Below, one piece after another: positions 47,118 through 59,619 of a stretch of 64,000 nucleotides of DNA (positions within the stretch are counted from its first letter, which is position 1; each line of letters begins with the position of its first letter). Made by a program: the position numbers and the translations under genes. The stretch covers positions 29,262,709-29,326,708 of the forward strand of contig NC_132896.1 of the NCBI RefSeq assembly GCF_030463535.1. Reading direction: 5' to 3'. Below the pieces are notes generated by a model. It ran no database searches, was not told the DNA's origin, and saw nothing but the letters and a program-made list of their open reading frames with translations. The DNA is from Salminus brasiliensis (Eukaryota; Chordata; Actinopteri; Characiformes; Bryconidae).

Positions 47118-47438
47118 AATTGGAATTAGAATTGGGGGTACACTCTGTGTATCCCATATAATCCTTTTGTAATTTTTCTAAAAACAATCTTTCCTGAATC
47201 CATTTTGTATAATAATACTAAGTACAATCATTTCCACGATTAATAATGCCTGGTGTTTCTTTTAGGTATAGTTTAACTGACACATTACAGTTTCGTATCT
47301 TAATTATTCATCAAATTTGTTGTCGTAATATTGAGTGAGTCTCCTATTCAGTTTTTAATAAATGATAATCCACAAAATTATTTTGTGCCGTGTGAATGCT
47401 AGTTTGAGGTTAGCACATGGAGTATTCCTAAGGTAATA

Positions 47439-47812
47439 GTCAATGTAGGGCTGGGCGATAAAAATACTATACTTAAATATCACAATATTTAAAGACTTTT
47501 TTGTGATAGATGATATTTATCACAATAATGTAAATCACAGACTAAAAACATCAGTAGCGACAGATTCTTATAAACTACCATTCAGATACTTCCCCGTACT
47601 GAACACAGTGATTTATACTCAACATCTGCTGCTTTTCATCTAATTAAACCAGTCTAATTACACTGTTAGTAATGAAACCTGCAGCTGATCAGTGTTTATT
47701 AAGCACTAACAGTATCTTCCATTTTCTTAGAAAAGAATATTGTGTATCACAATAACAAAATGTATCACGATACGATAAAATGTCGCCTTATTGCTCAGCT
47801 CTAGGTCAATGT
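47439..47812. mobile_element. hAT-like MITE with 8-bp target duplication
   Basis: Ends AGGGCTGGGCGATA (from 47447) and, at the right, TTATTGCTCAGCTCTAG form imperfect terminal inverted repeats. The 8-bp direct repeat GTCAATGT flanks them at 47439-47446 and 47805-47812, the duplication length of hAT elements. The interior is AT-rich and non-coding. A sister copy lies at 61951-62275. Confidence 0.8.
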
Positions 47813-49183
47813 AATGTGTGTTATTAAATAATCATATACACTTAGGACTATAGAATGTATAGAATATAGTATTACATACATTCATATGAAGTACTGTAAT
47901 GATGGTAATGAAGTAATGTAGTGATGGTAGAACAAAACCACTAAATAAATAATTTTTATTTAATAATTTCAGAGGTTTTCTTTCCCTTTTTGGTTCTGTT
48001 AAAGGCCTGGGCAAAACTCAGGTCAGTTTTTATAAAGCCATTACCACAGAAAAGCTTTACTGAAGCTTCAAGGTCTATCAAATAGAATCCCGGCATTGTT
48101 AACAGACTCATACATATGTGCCTGAATCATGGTCATACAAGAACGTACAGAAGCTATGTACGTATCTGGCCTACATTACGCACACACACAGTTGTACATT
48201 AGTATGCGTGACTCATGTTTGCATTCATAGTGGTACATGTAAGGCGAAGGGCATTAAGCATTAAGCTTCTGACTCAGTTCAAGGCACTTTTGGTGCACTA
48301 GCAATTACTAACGAACGTACGCTTGCCTTTCAAAGCGTGTTCGTCTACACTTCTCAGGTCTGCTGCCACGTAGTCATGGCCACGTACTATAATGCATCAC
48401 TTCACTTGCTGATGCAGTCATTTCAGGTCATTGGATACCTTCTCCTGGTAGCAGCGCTATACTGTTCTCCAGGGTAAGCCCAGCAGGCGGCTCTTCGTCC
48501 TTCATGTTTATGTTCAGCTGTCAGAGAATGCTGTTTACTACAAAAACCTCTTTGACTCTGAATGCACTTGTGGGATTTTCCACTGGAATTACTCTGGGGC
48601 AAGGTTTCAGTGATGTGATGATGCTCTTCTAGGCCCCGTCTTCACTCTTTGTACATTTTATTGATAACTGATAACGTGGCTCTGTAGGTATTTAGACAGG
48701 ATTGTCAATAGGAAGATCAGACATGCTTTGTCAGTCTTTGTGTTCCAGGATTTATTTAGCTGAGGTGAAATAGACCTGGATAAACAGATTAGTATGAGAA
48801 TTTCTTACAATTTCCTCGAAAGCGTCTACCATGAAAATTCTTTGAAGGAACATACAAGCAGCCTTCAGCGCCTGTGTGTTTACACACACATACACACACA
48901 TGAATGCATGCACGCATGATTACACTAGCTCTCAGACACCTAAGTAGCCTGTCCAGATCCTCCAGTCTTTTATCTGGTTCATGGTTTTGTGATTTTCCAC
49001 CAACAACTAAATAAGTGTATCTGAGCAGCATTAAAGGTGCCCTAGAACCTTGATATAGTTCAGTAGATGGAAGTGACACACCGTGAATCTCAAACACTGT
49101 TGTCACCTTAAAAAAAATTGCCATGACTAAAACAGTACTGAAAAACGTCCAATTTCGAACCCCCCTAAAATGTGGATACAAAA
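47813..49183. other. Intergenic DNA, nothing recognised
   Basis: AT-rich to 48100, mixed afterwards. A short CA stretch lies near 48885. No gene or repeat family is clear. Confidence 0.5.
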
Positions 49184-49450
49184 GTAAGGGTGCACGTGTT
49201 TGTCACTGTACAATGTACAGCGAAATGTGTCCTCCGCATTTTACCCAGCTGTGGTAGTGAACACACACATACTAGTGAACTAGGGGCAGTGAGTACACAC
49301 ATCCAGAGCGGTGGGCAGCCAACTCCAGCGCCCGGGGAGCAGAGAGGGTAAAGGGCCTTGCTCAAGGGCCCAAAAGTGGCAGCTTGCCAAGCCCGGGAAT
49401 CGAACCCACAACCTTGTTATCGATAGCCCGGCGCTCTAACCGCTGAGCCT
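49184..49450 (-). mobile_element. tRNA-derived SINE, reverse
   Basis: Same family as 29380-29680, with B box GGTTCGATTCCCGGG on the minus strand and an A box CTCAGCGG at the right edge. The right end is slightly truncated (CGCTGAGCC then unrelated sequence). Confidence 0.83.
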
Positions 49451-51774
49451 ACTAGAGAAAGCTCCAGTTAAGCTGGAGAGCATCACATTACCTCCAGACT
49501 TTACTAGTTATGGGAGTATGGGGTTGCTAGGTGAATCAGATCTCATAGCCGTGGCTTTTACTGTGCAAAAGAGGACCTCAAACTCAGCACTGTCAGACCC
49601 TCTGTATCGCACCCTCCCCTGGGGCGATTCTGAGCTGCCGCCCACAGGCTCACATGAGGACTTTTGTTGTGTTTCCGTTCATGTTTGATTCAGTGATTGT
49701 TGATGTTCATGTGTTCGATTCCGGTTCATCACGTCTTGTTTAGTTAATGTGGTTCACCTGAGGCTGGGGGTACTAAGGAGCTCGGCTACAGAGAATTGGA
49801 TGTAGGTTCAAAGCCTCGAGGTAGCCCGAAAGGCTTGTGACTCAGATCATTGTTTGTTTAGGCCAGTTTGGTTCACAGTTCAGGTCCTCTAGCAGACCTT
49901 GCTTCTATCGTCGGGTTTAGCAAGGCTCTTTCGCTCCCGGGATATATCTGCGACTCTCGCTCCAGCTAGGCGACCCTCTTCCTCTTCGCGTCTCCAGGTT
50001 TGGTCGGCCTAGACGTTTATGGTTCAGCAGCTGGTTCCCCAGCTCTCTCCCCCAGTGTTGTGTAGTCTCTGTGTGGTTCACGCTTGTCCTTAGTTTCCCA
50101 CTGCCTGGTAGGTTGTTTTGTGTTGTTCCCATTTTTAAGCGGTTAAAAGACACAGAAAGGGCAAATGACCCTGTGGACTGAGGCAGTAGAGAAAAAATAC
50201 AGGATTTTACACCAATATGGCTCGGGTTACGCAGTGTTACGCAGATTTGTAGAGGTCTCGTGCAGCTCCACCATAGTTCCATAGTGCAGTAGCAGGTGCC
50301 ATTCTCCCTGTTACTGTCAGTGGAGCATCAACATGATCCTGAAGGTATATTTGCTACACAGGGGGATGTAATGATGTAGGTAATGATGTAGATGTAATGA
50401 AGGAACCCCTTACCCATTACCAATAGACACTGTTGCATATACTTACCTTTTTTATCAGTAGACTGGTGAAAAAAAGTGAGTTTACGTACCTGGATGAGGG
50501 GTTAGAACCTGTAAAGGGGAAGGAAATGTAAATACACCATAACTGTTGATGACATCATGATTGAGTATGCATCCTTGATGATGATTATGTTGAGTAATGG
50601 TGGACTTTGTATCTTTGTTTTTACCTGGGCGGATCTTGGTATTTACTGGGGGAGGAACTACCTGTATGTAGTCAGCTCAGCAGCAGGTTAAGGGGGAATC
50701 CTGTACTCTATGGTAGCGAGTGGTGAGCTGTACATGTAGACCTGCATATCACAGGGAAACTGTGTGAATGTGATTTTTGGTCAAACTCTAGCACATGGAT
50801 GGATACATGTGTAACGGTCACCTCTGCACCTGCAAAACAGAAACATCACCTTACAGTAAGGGTCCCTTCAAGGAGGGCCTGTAAAGTAAATGGATCGAAA
50901 CATCACTCATTGCACGTTTATCGGATTAGCTTTATCGTTGGCCACTCGCAGAGGGCAGTAACTGTCAGGTTTGTCCTCTTTTTGTGGCAAAGGCAAGGTG
51001 ACAGGGGCAGGCGTCCGCACTGTAGCGGTTTGAGCTATTGTTAGCTACAGCAGTATCCTCCGTGCGCTACCTGACCGGTGTGGAATCCATCAGCAAAGCA
51101 TCCATTCGTGTAACGTCCGGGAAGCCATTCTGCCTCAGAAATTTATCTCTCCTAGCCCCTCTGTGTTATTTCAAGGTAAGATTAATATCAGTTTTGTAGT
51201 CTCTGCTATGAATTATAAGAGGGCACCCTGAGGCAATGTAAAGTATGCACAAAAAAAAAGAGCGAGAGAGAAAGAAAAAGAGAGGGAGAGAAATAGAGAA
51301 ATGTGTTTCTGTAATATACCGCATGAACCATGACCGCCATATGCCTCCCTCCAAATCGTTATGATGTCAACAACAAACATATGTGGGCCTCTGTCGAGGC
51401 TTGTTTTCTGACAACATGATCTTTATAAGGAGGCAGCTGAACATTCATATCGTGAAGTAATGGGAGCAGACAGGTTCCTGACAGTGTGTTCATGTGTGTA
51501 ATGCTGCTGTTGTGCTATCAGGGAAATAAATAGGTAAACTTGTGGAACAGTTTTGTCAGAGTGTGTCTCTCTTCTGCATTAACAGGTGCAGCTGCCTCTG
51601 AAATTTAGTGTTTTTGGGGTGTTTTGACTGTAGCCGCCGTAAATGTAGTGAATAGTTTTACTGTTAGAATGGAATTGTGTTGTTTTAAAGGGCCATGAGA
51701 CAAATCATATCTCCAAAACTGGCAACTTTACAGGAAAACCAAAAACCTAAAATCTTCTTGACCCTTTAAACCCT
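49451..51774. other. Intergenic DNA; possible LTR-like fragment at the left
   Basis: 49590-50120 has the even composition and T-rich, TGTTTAG-containing text seen in some fish LTRs, but no paired repeat, primer-binding site or coding region is visible, so no call is made. 51250-51300 is an AG-rich simple repeat. The rest is unremarkable. Confidence 0.4.
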
Positions 51775-51935
51775 TTATCCTCAGCAACTGGAGTCCTTTG
51801 ACGAGGTCTCTCCAAGTGGGTAGATGGCGCTCTGTACTTCATCACTTTAATGCAATGTTGGCCGCTACAGAAATCTGTTAGATGGTGTGGTGAAGCTGGG
51901 GACCCGGTGCTTTCCTCAGAGGGTGTTGGCTGCCC
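51775..51935 (-). repeat. Dispersed repeat, reverse copy of 36165-36500
   Basis: Complement of the block at 36260-36390 in the same order. It is followed by a short GATA run near 51945-51965. Confidence 0.65.
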
Positions 51936-53057
51936 GGCAATGAATAGATAGATAGATAGATAGATAACCCTTTGCATTTAAGCCCACACTTCATTAACAT
52001 CACTTGCAAGTGTCATCACTTTCATAGGCCCTAAAATAGAACTCTGTGGGACTCCACAAAATCTGGTAAACACAACAGTTACTAAATAACTACATAACTA
52101 CAACAGTAGTTTCCTCTTCATGATTAATAACTGAATCATTAACTTAGGGTTTCATAAGTTACCATTCCATGGACGTCAGTGTAAAAACATTTTAGAGCAT
52201 CTCTACTGGTCCATTCATCATGAAATGTATTATGTACATAATATAAAGACCTACAGCTAGACCTACCCTGTTTTTTGTGTGACAAAATAAGATGTATAAT
52301 GAAAACAGTATTCACTGGTTTTAGATTGGCATGAAATGAAAACAATAACCTAATATTAGCGAGGTTTAAAGCTCCAGAGCTTCTTTTTTTTTGTTCTTTT
52401 TTAGTAAATGCTTTGTGAATAAAGATTTTGTGATGCTTAAAACCTTTCATACTTCCATACAAATTCTCCATTCTGTAATCACAAGGTTATTTTAGCCTCA
52501 ATGTTTATAGAGCACAAATGAGTTCTGACTACTATTCTAAATGTATTAAATCCATCATTCAGTTGCAAAGAGAGTTTTTATTGAATAGCATACAAGTCAG
52601 CAACTGGTAAAATATCACAGTGCTTTTAAAATGCTTTAAGTAATTATTCACAGTGGTGATGAAAGGACCCAGACATCTAAAGAGTTTAATGCCCACAAAA
52701 AGCTTCCTCTCAAAAAAATCATTACATAAAAAGTTCTGAATACTGTGCCTGGTGTATCAGTCTGATGCATTGCACATGTGGAGTAAAAATATTGGCATAC
52801 AAAGTATTTTAAAAAAAATCCATTATGCCGGAGGGATGCATTCAGGGTTAGTGCAAAATAGTATCCAGAGGAAACTTTTAACTTATTAACATGAACTATT
52901 ATTATTAACTATTTTACCATGATCAACATTACATACTGGATAAAACCTCAGATGACACATCTAGGTTCTGTGTTTATTTTGCATTGTAGACAGATTTATT
53001 GGCCAAGTATGTTCACACACACAAGGAATTTGCTTCCTGCTGTCAGTGTCTCTCTAG
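51936..53057. other. Intergenic DNA, dispersed repeats only
   Basis: 52160-52270 is a diverged reverse copy of the GACCAATAGAAATGCTC repeat. 52985-53040 (TTTATTGGCCAAGTATGTTC and following) is a fish retroelement-type tail that leads directly into the tandem array. Confidence 0.55.
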
Positions 53058-54653
53058 TATTCACAATATACAGCTACTCTACATATCATTTACAGACAAT
53101 ACACAATATACAGCTACTCTACATATCATCTACAGACACAATATACAGCTACTCTACATATCATTTACAGACAATACACGATATACAGCTACTCTACATA
53201 TCATTTACAGACACAATATACAGCTACTCTACATATCATTTACAGACAATACACAATATACAGCTACTCTACATATCATTTACAGACACAATATACAGCT
53301 ACTCTACATATCATTTACAGACAATACACAATATACAGCTACTCTACATATCATTTACAGACAATACACAATATACAGCTACTCTACATATCATTTACAG
53401 ACAATACACAATATACAGCTACTCTACATATCATTTACAGACAATACACAATATACAGCTACTCTACATATCATTTACAGACACAATATACAGCTACTCT
53501 ACATATCATTTACAGACACAATATACAGCTACTCTACATATCATTTACAGACAATACACAATATACAGCTACTCTACATATCATTTACAGACACAATATA
53601 CAGCTACTCTACATATCATCTACAGACAATACACAATATACAGCTACTCTGCATATCATTTACAGACAATACACAATATACAGCTACTCTACATATCATT
53701 TACAGACAATACACAATATACAGCTACTCTACATATCATTTACAGACAATACACAATATACAGCTACTCTACATATCATTTACAGACACAATATACAGCT
53801 ACTCTACATATCATCTACAGACAATACACAATATACAGCTACTCTACATATCATTTACAGACAATACACAATATACAGCTACTCTACATATCATTTACAG
53901 ATAATACACAATATACAGCTACTCTACATATCATCTACAGACACAATATACAGCTACTCTACATATCATTTACAGATAATACACAATATACAGCTACTCT
54001 ACATATCATTTACAGATAATACACAATATACAGCTACTCTACATATCATCTACAGACAATACACAATATACAGCTACTCTACATATCATTTACAGATAAT
54101 ACACAATATACAGCTACTCTACATATCATTTACAGACAATACACAATATACAGCTACTCTACATATCATTTACAGATAATACACAATATACAGCTACTCT
54201 ACATATCATTTACAGACAATACACAATATACAGCTACTCTACATATCATCTACAGACAATACACAATATACAGCTACTCTACATATCATTTACAGACAAT
54301 ACACAATATACAGCTACTCTACATATCATCTACAGACAATACACAATATACAGCTACTCTACATATCATCTACAGATAATACACAATATACAGCTACTCT
54401 ACATATCATTTACAGACACAATATACAGCTACTCTACATATCATCTACAGACAATACACAATATACAGCTACTCTACATATCATTTACAGACACAATATA
54501 CAGCTACTCTACATATCATCTACAGACAATACACAATATACAGCTACTCTACATATCATTTACAGACACAATATACAGCTACTCTACATATCATCTACAG
54601 ACAATACACAATATACAGCTACTCTACATATCATTTACAGACACAATATACAG
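53058..54653. repeat. Tandem array of 41 units, 33 and 40 bp
   Basis: The unit core ACAATATACAGCTACTCTAC then ATATCATTTACAG (33 bp) occurs 41 times. Most junctions carry seven more bases, making 40 bp. Only a few point variants exist (CATC for CATT, GATAAT for GACAAT, single changes), so the array is young. At the right end 40- and 33-bp units alternate as 73-bp dimers. It is stop-free until the GATAAT variant, which explains the 366- and 301-residue open frames; these are not genes. Confidence 0.95.
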
Positions 54654-56399
54654 AGAAGCAATGAATCAATCCACATCAAAACAGTCTGAATAACCGTTTA
54701 TGTATTAATGGTTACTCAGGTTTAAAGCCTTATTAAAATTGATAAAACTTTTAAGCATTATATATTTAATAGCTCAGCAAGGCCCCTATTAATCCACTGT
54801 GGTTTAATTGGTGTTCATTAGTATGCCTATTATGGCAAAGCAATAATATACAGTGTATTAAAAATATACTAATATTTTTAATATAATATACTTAATATAT
54901 CAATTTTTAATTAATATACTAATATATAAAAACTACATATTTAGAATAATAACAACATTAGTACATGTCTGAAATCTCAAAGCCTCCAACGAGCTGATGA
55001 AGCTCAGAAGAACATTCAGATGCACTGGAGCCATTCCCAGCACCCTAAGTGGGGAAGACCAAGAGAGTTCCCAGTTTCACCCATTAAAGAGCGGCCATAA
55101 CTGACTAAAATCCGACGCTGAGGTGAGACCAGCCTCTAAGCTGGTAGTAATCTGTGGGATATCCAGGCTAGCAGACTTTAGAATGAGCACATGTGCTCGT
55201 TTTAGATCTACTGATCATGATATTGATGCTTCAGTAAGCAAATACGTTACTCATAATGTGGTCTGTGAAGGACACCGTTACACCGTCCTCTGAACAGACC
55301 AAGGTTCGGCACAGGTCTCAGGGAGGTCCCCTTGTGGAGGGTCTGACTTTGTGACCTGTAGCAAGAAGCTATTACACAATTTAAACAGACGTGGAACAGA
55401 ATGGGGTGGGAAACCTGATTTTAGTGCTATTTAAAGCTCCGGGGTTTGATTTCTGAAATGCTCTCTGAATGAATAAATGGCTTGCGAATGAAGGTTATAT
55501 ATGAAGGCTGGTATATATTATTTTTATCAGAATAGGTATTTTTACTCCAAGATTTATTGGATATAAAAAAGTTATGCAATGTGATATACAGTCAGAGTGT
55601 TTGAAGTGCTTAGATTTTTAATGAGAGTAAACTAGTTTTTCCATGCAATTTTAATTTTCTGGAAAAAATTATGTTAAAACATAAATGGGATAATAAAAAA
55701 TATATATTATTATTATTATTACTACTATTATATTATTATAACAATATATTATTGTTGTTGTTTTTACTATTACTACAATTATAACTATTATTATAATTAT
55801 ATATATATATATATCTTAATTATAAATTATATAATTATATTATTATAATAATTATACTATAATAATTATATTATATGTATAATGATAATAATTATTATTA
55901 TTGCTGTTATTGTCCAATTTTAATGCATACTTCTATAATTAACAATATTTATGATACTTTTTTAAATAGTAATAGTAATTAATTTTACATCTCTTACAGG
56001 TAGTCCCTTTGTTCTTTTGAGGGGGGCATGACCCCCCTGCTCCCCTCATTTCCAGTGCTGGAACAGAACAAGGACAAGGACAGAAATTTTCTATTACTAG
56101 TGAGTGAAAATATGATATGATATACGATATAATATGATATGAATATGATATATAATAGAGTTAGACACCACATATCTACAGTATGTTACCTGTCACCTGT
56201 ATAACACCAGTGGATTTGGCTCACAGGTAATTATAGAGTGTCATTTATTCTCTAAGAAAAGCAAAATGACTGAAGAAAATTAGAAGAATTTTTAAATACA
56301 TTAAAAAAAAACAATAAATATCGTTGTGGAAGTTTAACCCCATCATCATCATCATCATCATCGTCATCATCATCATACCTGACTGTAGCTACATGTGCA
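54654..56399. other. AT-rich intergenic DNA upstream of aff2
   Basis: 54830-54960 and 55680-55990 are AT-rich with ATT/TAT simple repeats. 56105-56155 has GATAT words and 56341-56378 is a (CAT)n tract. 54990-55480 is of mixed composition with no recognised gene. Confidence 0.6.
56341..56378. repeat. (CAT)n trinucleotide repeat
   Basis: Twelve triplets with one CGT interruption, directly before the aff2 promoter. Confidence 0.9.
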
Positions 56400-56700
56400 G
56401 GTGCGTGACGTCACGCCGCCCCGCCCCCTCCGTTCGTTTTTGACAGCGAAAGGAGGCGGAGCTACGTGGTCCGTTATGTTATCCAATTGGAAGCGCCAGT
56501 CTCGTTCTTTCGCGTTCCTTCTTATAACGCCCGTATTCGCGCAGCCGCGCCGTGATTGGCTGGTGCTTCACGCTGCTAGCCACTTGTAGTGCAGGACATG
56601 AGCCGGTGCTGGCCAATCGCCGCGCAGGGGGGGGGCGGGGCGTGCCTGAATACAGGTGGGCCGTGGGAGCTGTAGCGTTGAGGTTCTCCTCATACGGTGG
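56400..56700 (+). promoter_or_regulatory. aff2: CpG-rich promoter of aff2 with CRE, GC and CCAAT boxes
   Basis: A sharp change to CpG-rich DNA. A perfect palindromic CRE TGACGTCA is at 56406-56413, followed by a GC box (CCCCGCCCC, about 56419-56427), a CCAAT box at 56483-56487, a reverse CCAAT (ATTGG) at 56555-56559, a CCAAT at 56613-56617, and a GC box GGGGGCGGGG at 56631-56640. No TATA box at a usual distance. Transcription probably starts at about 56650-56720, giving a 5' UTR of some 220-290 nt. Confidence 0.7.
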
Positions 56701-56707
56701 CTCGTCA

Positions 56708-56720
56708 GTGTGCGTGTGTA

Positions 56721-56775
<55 letters not shown>

Positions 56776-56866
56776 CGGGCTGCTGTACAATACAGCTAGT
56801 CGTAGTTCGCAGCGGTACACGCACGCACGCGCACACACACACACACACGCGCGCGCACACACACCG
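56708..56866 (+). repeat. (GT)n(GA)n and (CA/CG)n repeats in aff2 5' leader
   Basis: GT run at about 56709-56738, GA run at about 56738-56770, then from 56817 a CACG/CA/CG run to about 56866. All lie between the likely start site and the ATG at 56944. Alternating CG/CA can adopt Z-DNA. The long open frames on both strands here follow from the repeats. Confidence 0.85.
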
Positions 56867-56943
56867 TGCCTGCATGCAGGCTGACGCAGACGCTCAACGG
56901 CCACCGGTTACCCTTTTACCGACTCACACGGCGGGGACGAGCC

Positions 56944-56996
56944 ATGGACCTATTCGAGTTTGACTTCTTCAGGGACTGGGAGCTGGAGCAGCAGTG
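56944..56996 (+). CDS. aff2: AFF2 (FMR2 family) first coding exon, gene continues beyond the window
   Basis: Encodes MDLFEFDFFRDWELEQQ and two bases of a split codon (TG), then donor GTAAGC. Human AFF2 begins MDLFDFFRDWDLEQQ followed by Cys, so the exon matches in sequence and in its phase-2 end; AFF1, AFF3 and AFF4 start differently. The fish protein has two extra residues (an added EF-type step). AFF2 is a nuclear scaffold of super-elongation-complex-like assemblies and an RNA-splicing-associated protein. The start has a good context (GAGCCATGG). The next exon, expected to encode the YEQDR-type segment, is not in the window. Confidence 0.88.
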
Positions 56997-57776
56997 GTAA
57001 GCGGCTCAGTTGCTCGCCTTGTTTACCTGGAAATGTCTTTGTCGTGGCGGAGCTGCGCGAATTTGTAGCGAGACGCCGAACTGACGTGGTCCCGCTGCTG
57101 GCTGCTGAGAGGTGGGGGGGGGGGGGGGTTGGCTTGTGGCATCCCCAAAATGCAAACCCAGAGCCTTGGGGGATTCGCGCTGCCTGTGTTGGAATCTCGT
57201 ATTTGTAGGGTTTTGGGTTTCTGTGGGAAACTAAGCTGGCCGCTCCAGGCTGCGAGACGGACTGAGAGACTGCCACCTCACACTGCCGGCACAAGTTCCC
57301 CGTCCCCCCTCAGCCCACCGGCAGTCCACGTAGTTCTCCTGCTGCTGGCCGACTTTCCCGTTGTGCCCCTGAGCCCTTCCCTCGCGCTTTATTCAGGCGG
57401 CTGAAGTTGCTGTAGATCTGCTGAGCGCGAGCCCGTCTCCTGTGTGCCTGCGTGCAGAGCTCAGTCTTCAGGCTGCTGGAGGGTTTCTGCACTTTAGTGG
57501 AGAGACAAAGCCTCTCTGAGGTCTGAGATTTTCGGCTGTTGTGTGGTGAAGGAGAAATGCTCAGGTTTCACACATGCAGCAGAATTATTACACAGCTGTC
57601 TGGAAGTGCAGAAGTGTGTGTAGTAATGCACTGTAAAGCAAGGCTGGGGTATACACTGTAGTGTCTATGTACTAAGTAGGCTATAGTACATTGTATATTT
57701 AGTACATAATATATTTAGACATAGAGAGACAAGGTATAGGTATCTATTTATAATAATAACCCAATAATAACTGTAA

Positions 57777-57780
<4 letters not shown>

Positions 57781-57809
<29 letters not shown>

Positions 57810-57846
57810 CTAGATTATTATTGTAACATGTCTCACTTTGGCTCAT

Positions 57847-57882
<36 letters not shown>

Positions 57883-58200
57883 CATATATATAAACAATGT
57901 GTATAAGTTTTACAATTATATGCCATTTAATACCGTATATATATATATAAATAATGTGTATAAGTTATATAGTTATATGCTATATATATATAGATATATA
58001 TATATATCTATAACCAACTTCTAATTGTTTACGTATCGTAAAGTATTATACAATTATATGCTTTAAATAACTATATTTAATTATATATAATATAATATAT
58101 ATAGTTATATATATAGTGAGACATATTACAATAATAACCTAGTATATATATAGGTCTTACAGTTTACAGTATATATATATACATATATACAGTATAAATA
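57781..58200. repeat. Cluster of (TA)n tracts
   Basis: Several TA runs (57781-57807, 57850-57878, and shorter ones to 58200) separated by similar AT-rich spacers such as AATGTGTATAAGTT, which recurs about every 60 bp. Confidence 0.8.
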
Positions 58201-59619
58201 TATACCTTGTCTCACTATGTCCTTCATATATATAATAACCTTGTTCTTATACACGCAAATATACACTTGTATATAAAACAATGTGTATAAATAATACAAT
58301 TATAAGCTATATAATACCATACTTAAGATATAAGAACATAAATAATAAATAATACATAATAAAATAAGTGTTTTAAATGTATTCTTTCTTAATCTCTTTA
58401 TATTTTATCTATATTTATAGATCTACAGGCCTAGTTTAAATAGATGTGTGTGTGGGCCAGGCTTACTCCATTCATTTATTCAGGGCTTTTGGCCAAGAAA
58501 TATTGGCATATATACATACATGTGTTTATACACACACACATCCAGCTTACACATGTCCATATACATACCACTGGCACCTTGCTTTAGATATCACCCTGTC
58601 ATAAACCCTCCACTTTGCACATTCCACAACAATACATAGCTCCACCATGTGGCTGAATTTAGGGTCCCGTTGTCTGCACTGCCCCCCCCCCCCCCTCCTT
58701 CCCTTTCCTAAAGCTCCATGGTGGTCGTCATCTGTAAAGTCTATCCGAAAGCATCGGATCACCAAAGGCCCACTTAATGTCCCTCGCCCAGTTTGACGCA
58801 CTGCCCGCCGTGGACGGCGCGCGTGCCGATGAGCCGCTGCCGGGAAGGTTTCTGGCACTTCTTTGTTAGCTTCCGTTGAATGAGTTTCCCTACAATTTCA
58901 CTGTCTCCCTCTTTCACTTTCTGCTCTTTTTTTCTTCCTCGCCTTGCTTTATCAGTGCCTCCCTTATTTTGTCCTCTTGTCTGTCTCCTCTTGTTCCCCT
59001 GTCTCCTTGTGCTCATAGTAGAAAATCACAGCGCTTTTACCACCTGCATTGTGATGTGTAGAATAAGCTCGCTGAGTACCTACTTAGACTTTTCAAGCTG
59101 TTCACCTTTGCCCGATAGCTTTTAGAGGGAACATGTCTTTGCCGCTGCTTTTTTTTTTTTTTTTCTAATTGAGGTGCTCTGCTTTGTCCCCATTTGATGT
59201 CTTTTATGCATCGTGTTTAATTTTTATCATTTAAATGGTTCTGGAAAGGCCTATCTGTTGCTGTTCTCGCCTGGAGACTCAGAGAGTTCTGGAGAATAGA
59301 ACCAATCAGGAAGCTCCGGTTCGTTAGTACTTTTGTGTGTGGAGTGGGGAATCCACGTCGAGCCTCGTTTCCAGCCGAGGTTGGATTGACAGATTGTGGT
59401 GAGCTGTATTGTTCTTGAACAAATGAGCCACATTTGATGACTGTTCAGGGCCCTGTTTCCCTGAAGCATCTCAGTACTGAGCTCTGGTGTGTGTTCAGAG
59501 GGATGCAGCTCAGTTTGGAGTCAGCTGCACTAAAACCTGGAACTCGAGTTTAGGTTTTTAGAGATTAATTGATTCATTGAGATTAATTGAGTGGATTATT
59601 ACTGTACTGTGCTTTTTTT

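Noticed and set aside
49590..50120. Possible LTR retrotransposon fragment
   Set aside because: Composition recalls a fish LTR, but no second LTR, primer-binding site, polypurine tract or coding region is visible.
52919..54019. Open frames of 366 and 301 residues with YSYSTYHLQT repeats
   Set aside because: They come from a stop-free 33/40-bp tandem array and shift frame with every 40-bp unit. They end only at the GATAAT variant. Not a protein gene.
53058..54653. CRISPR-like array (regular repeats)
   Set aside because: The whole unit repeats, with no unique spacers, and the context is a vertebrate genome. It is a minisatellite.
56479..56904. 141-residue minus-strand and 110-residue plus-strand frames in the aff2 leader
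   Set aside because: Both are translations of the GT/GA/CA repeats next to a promoter.
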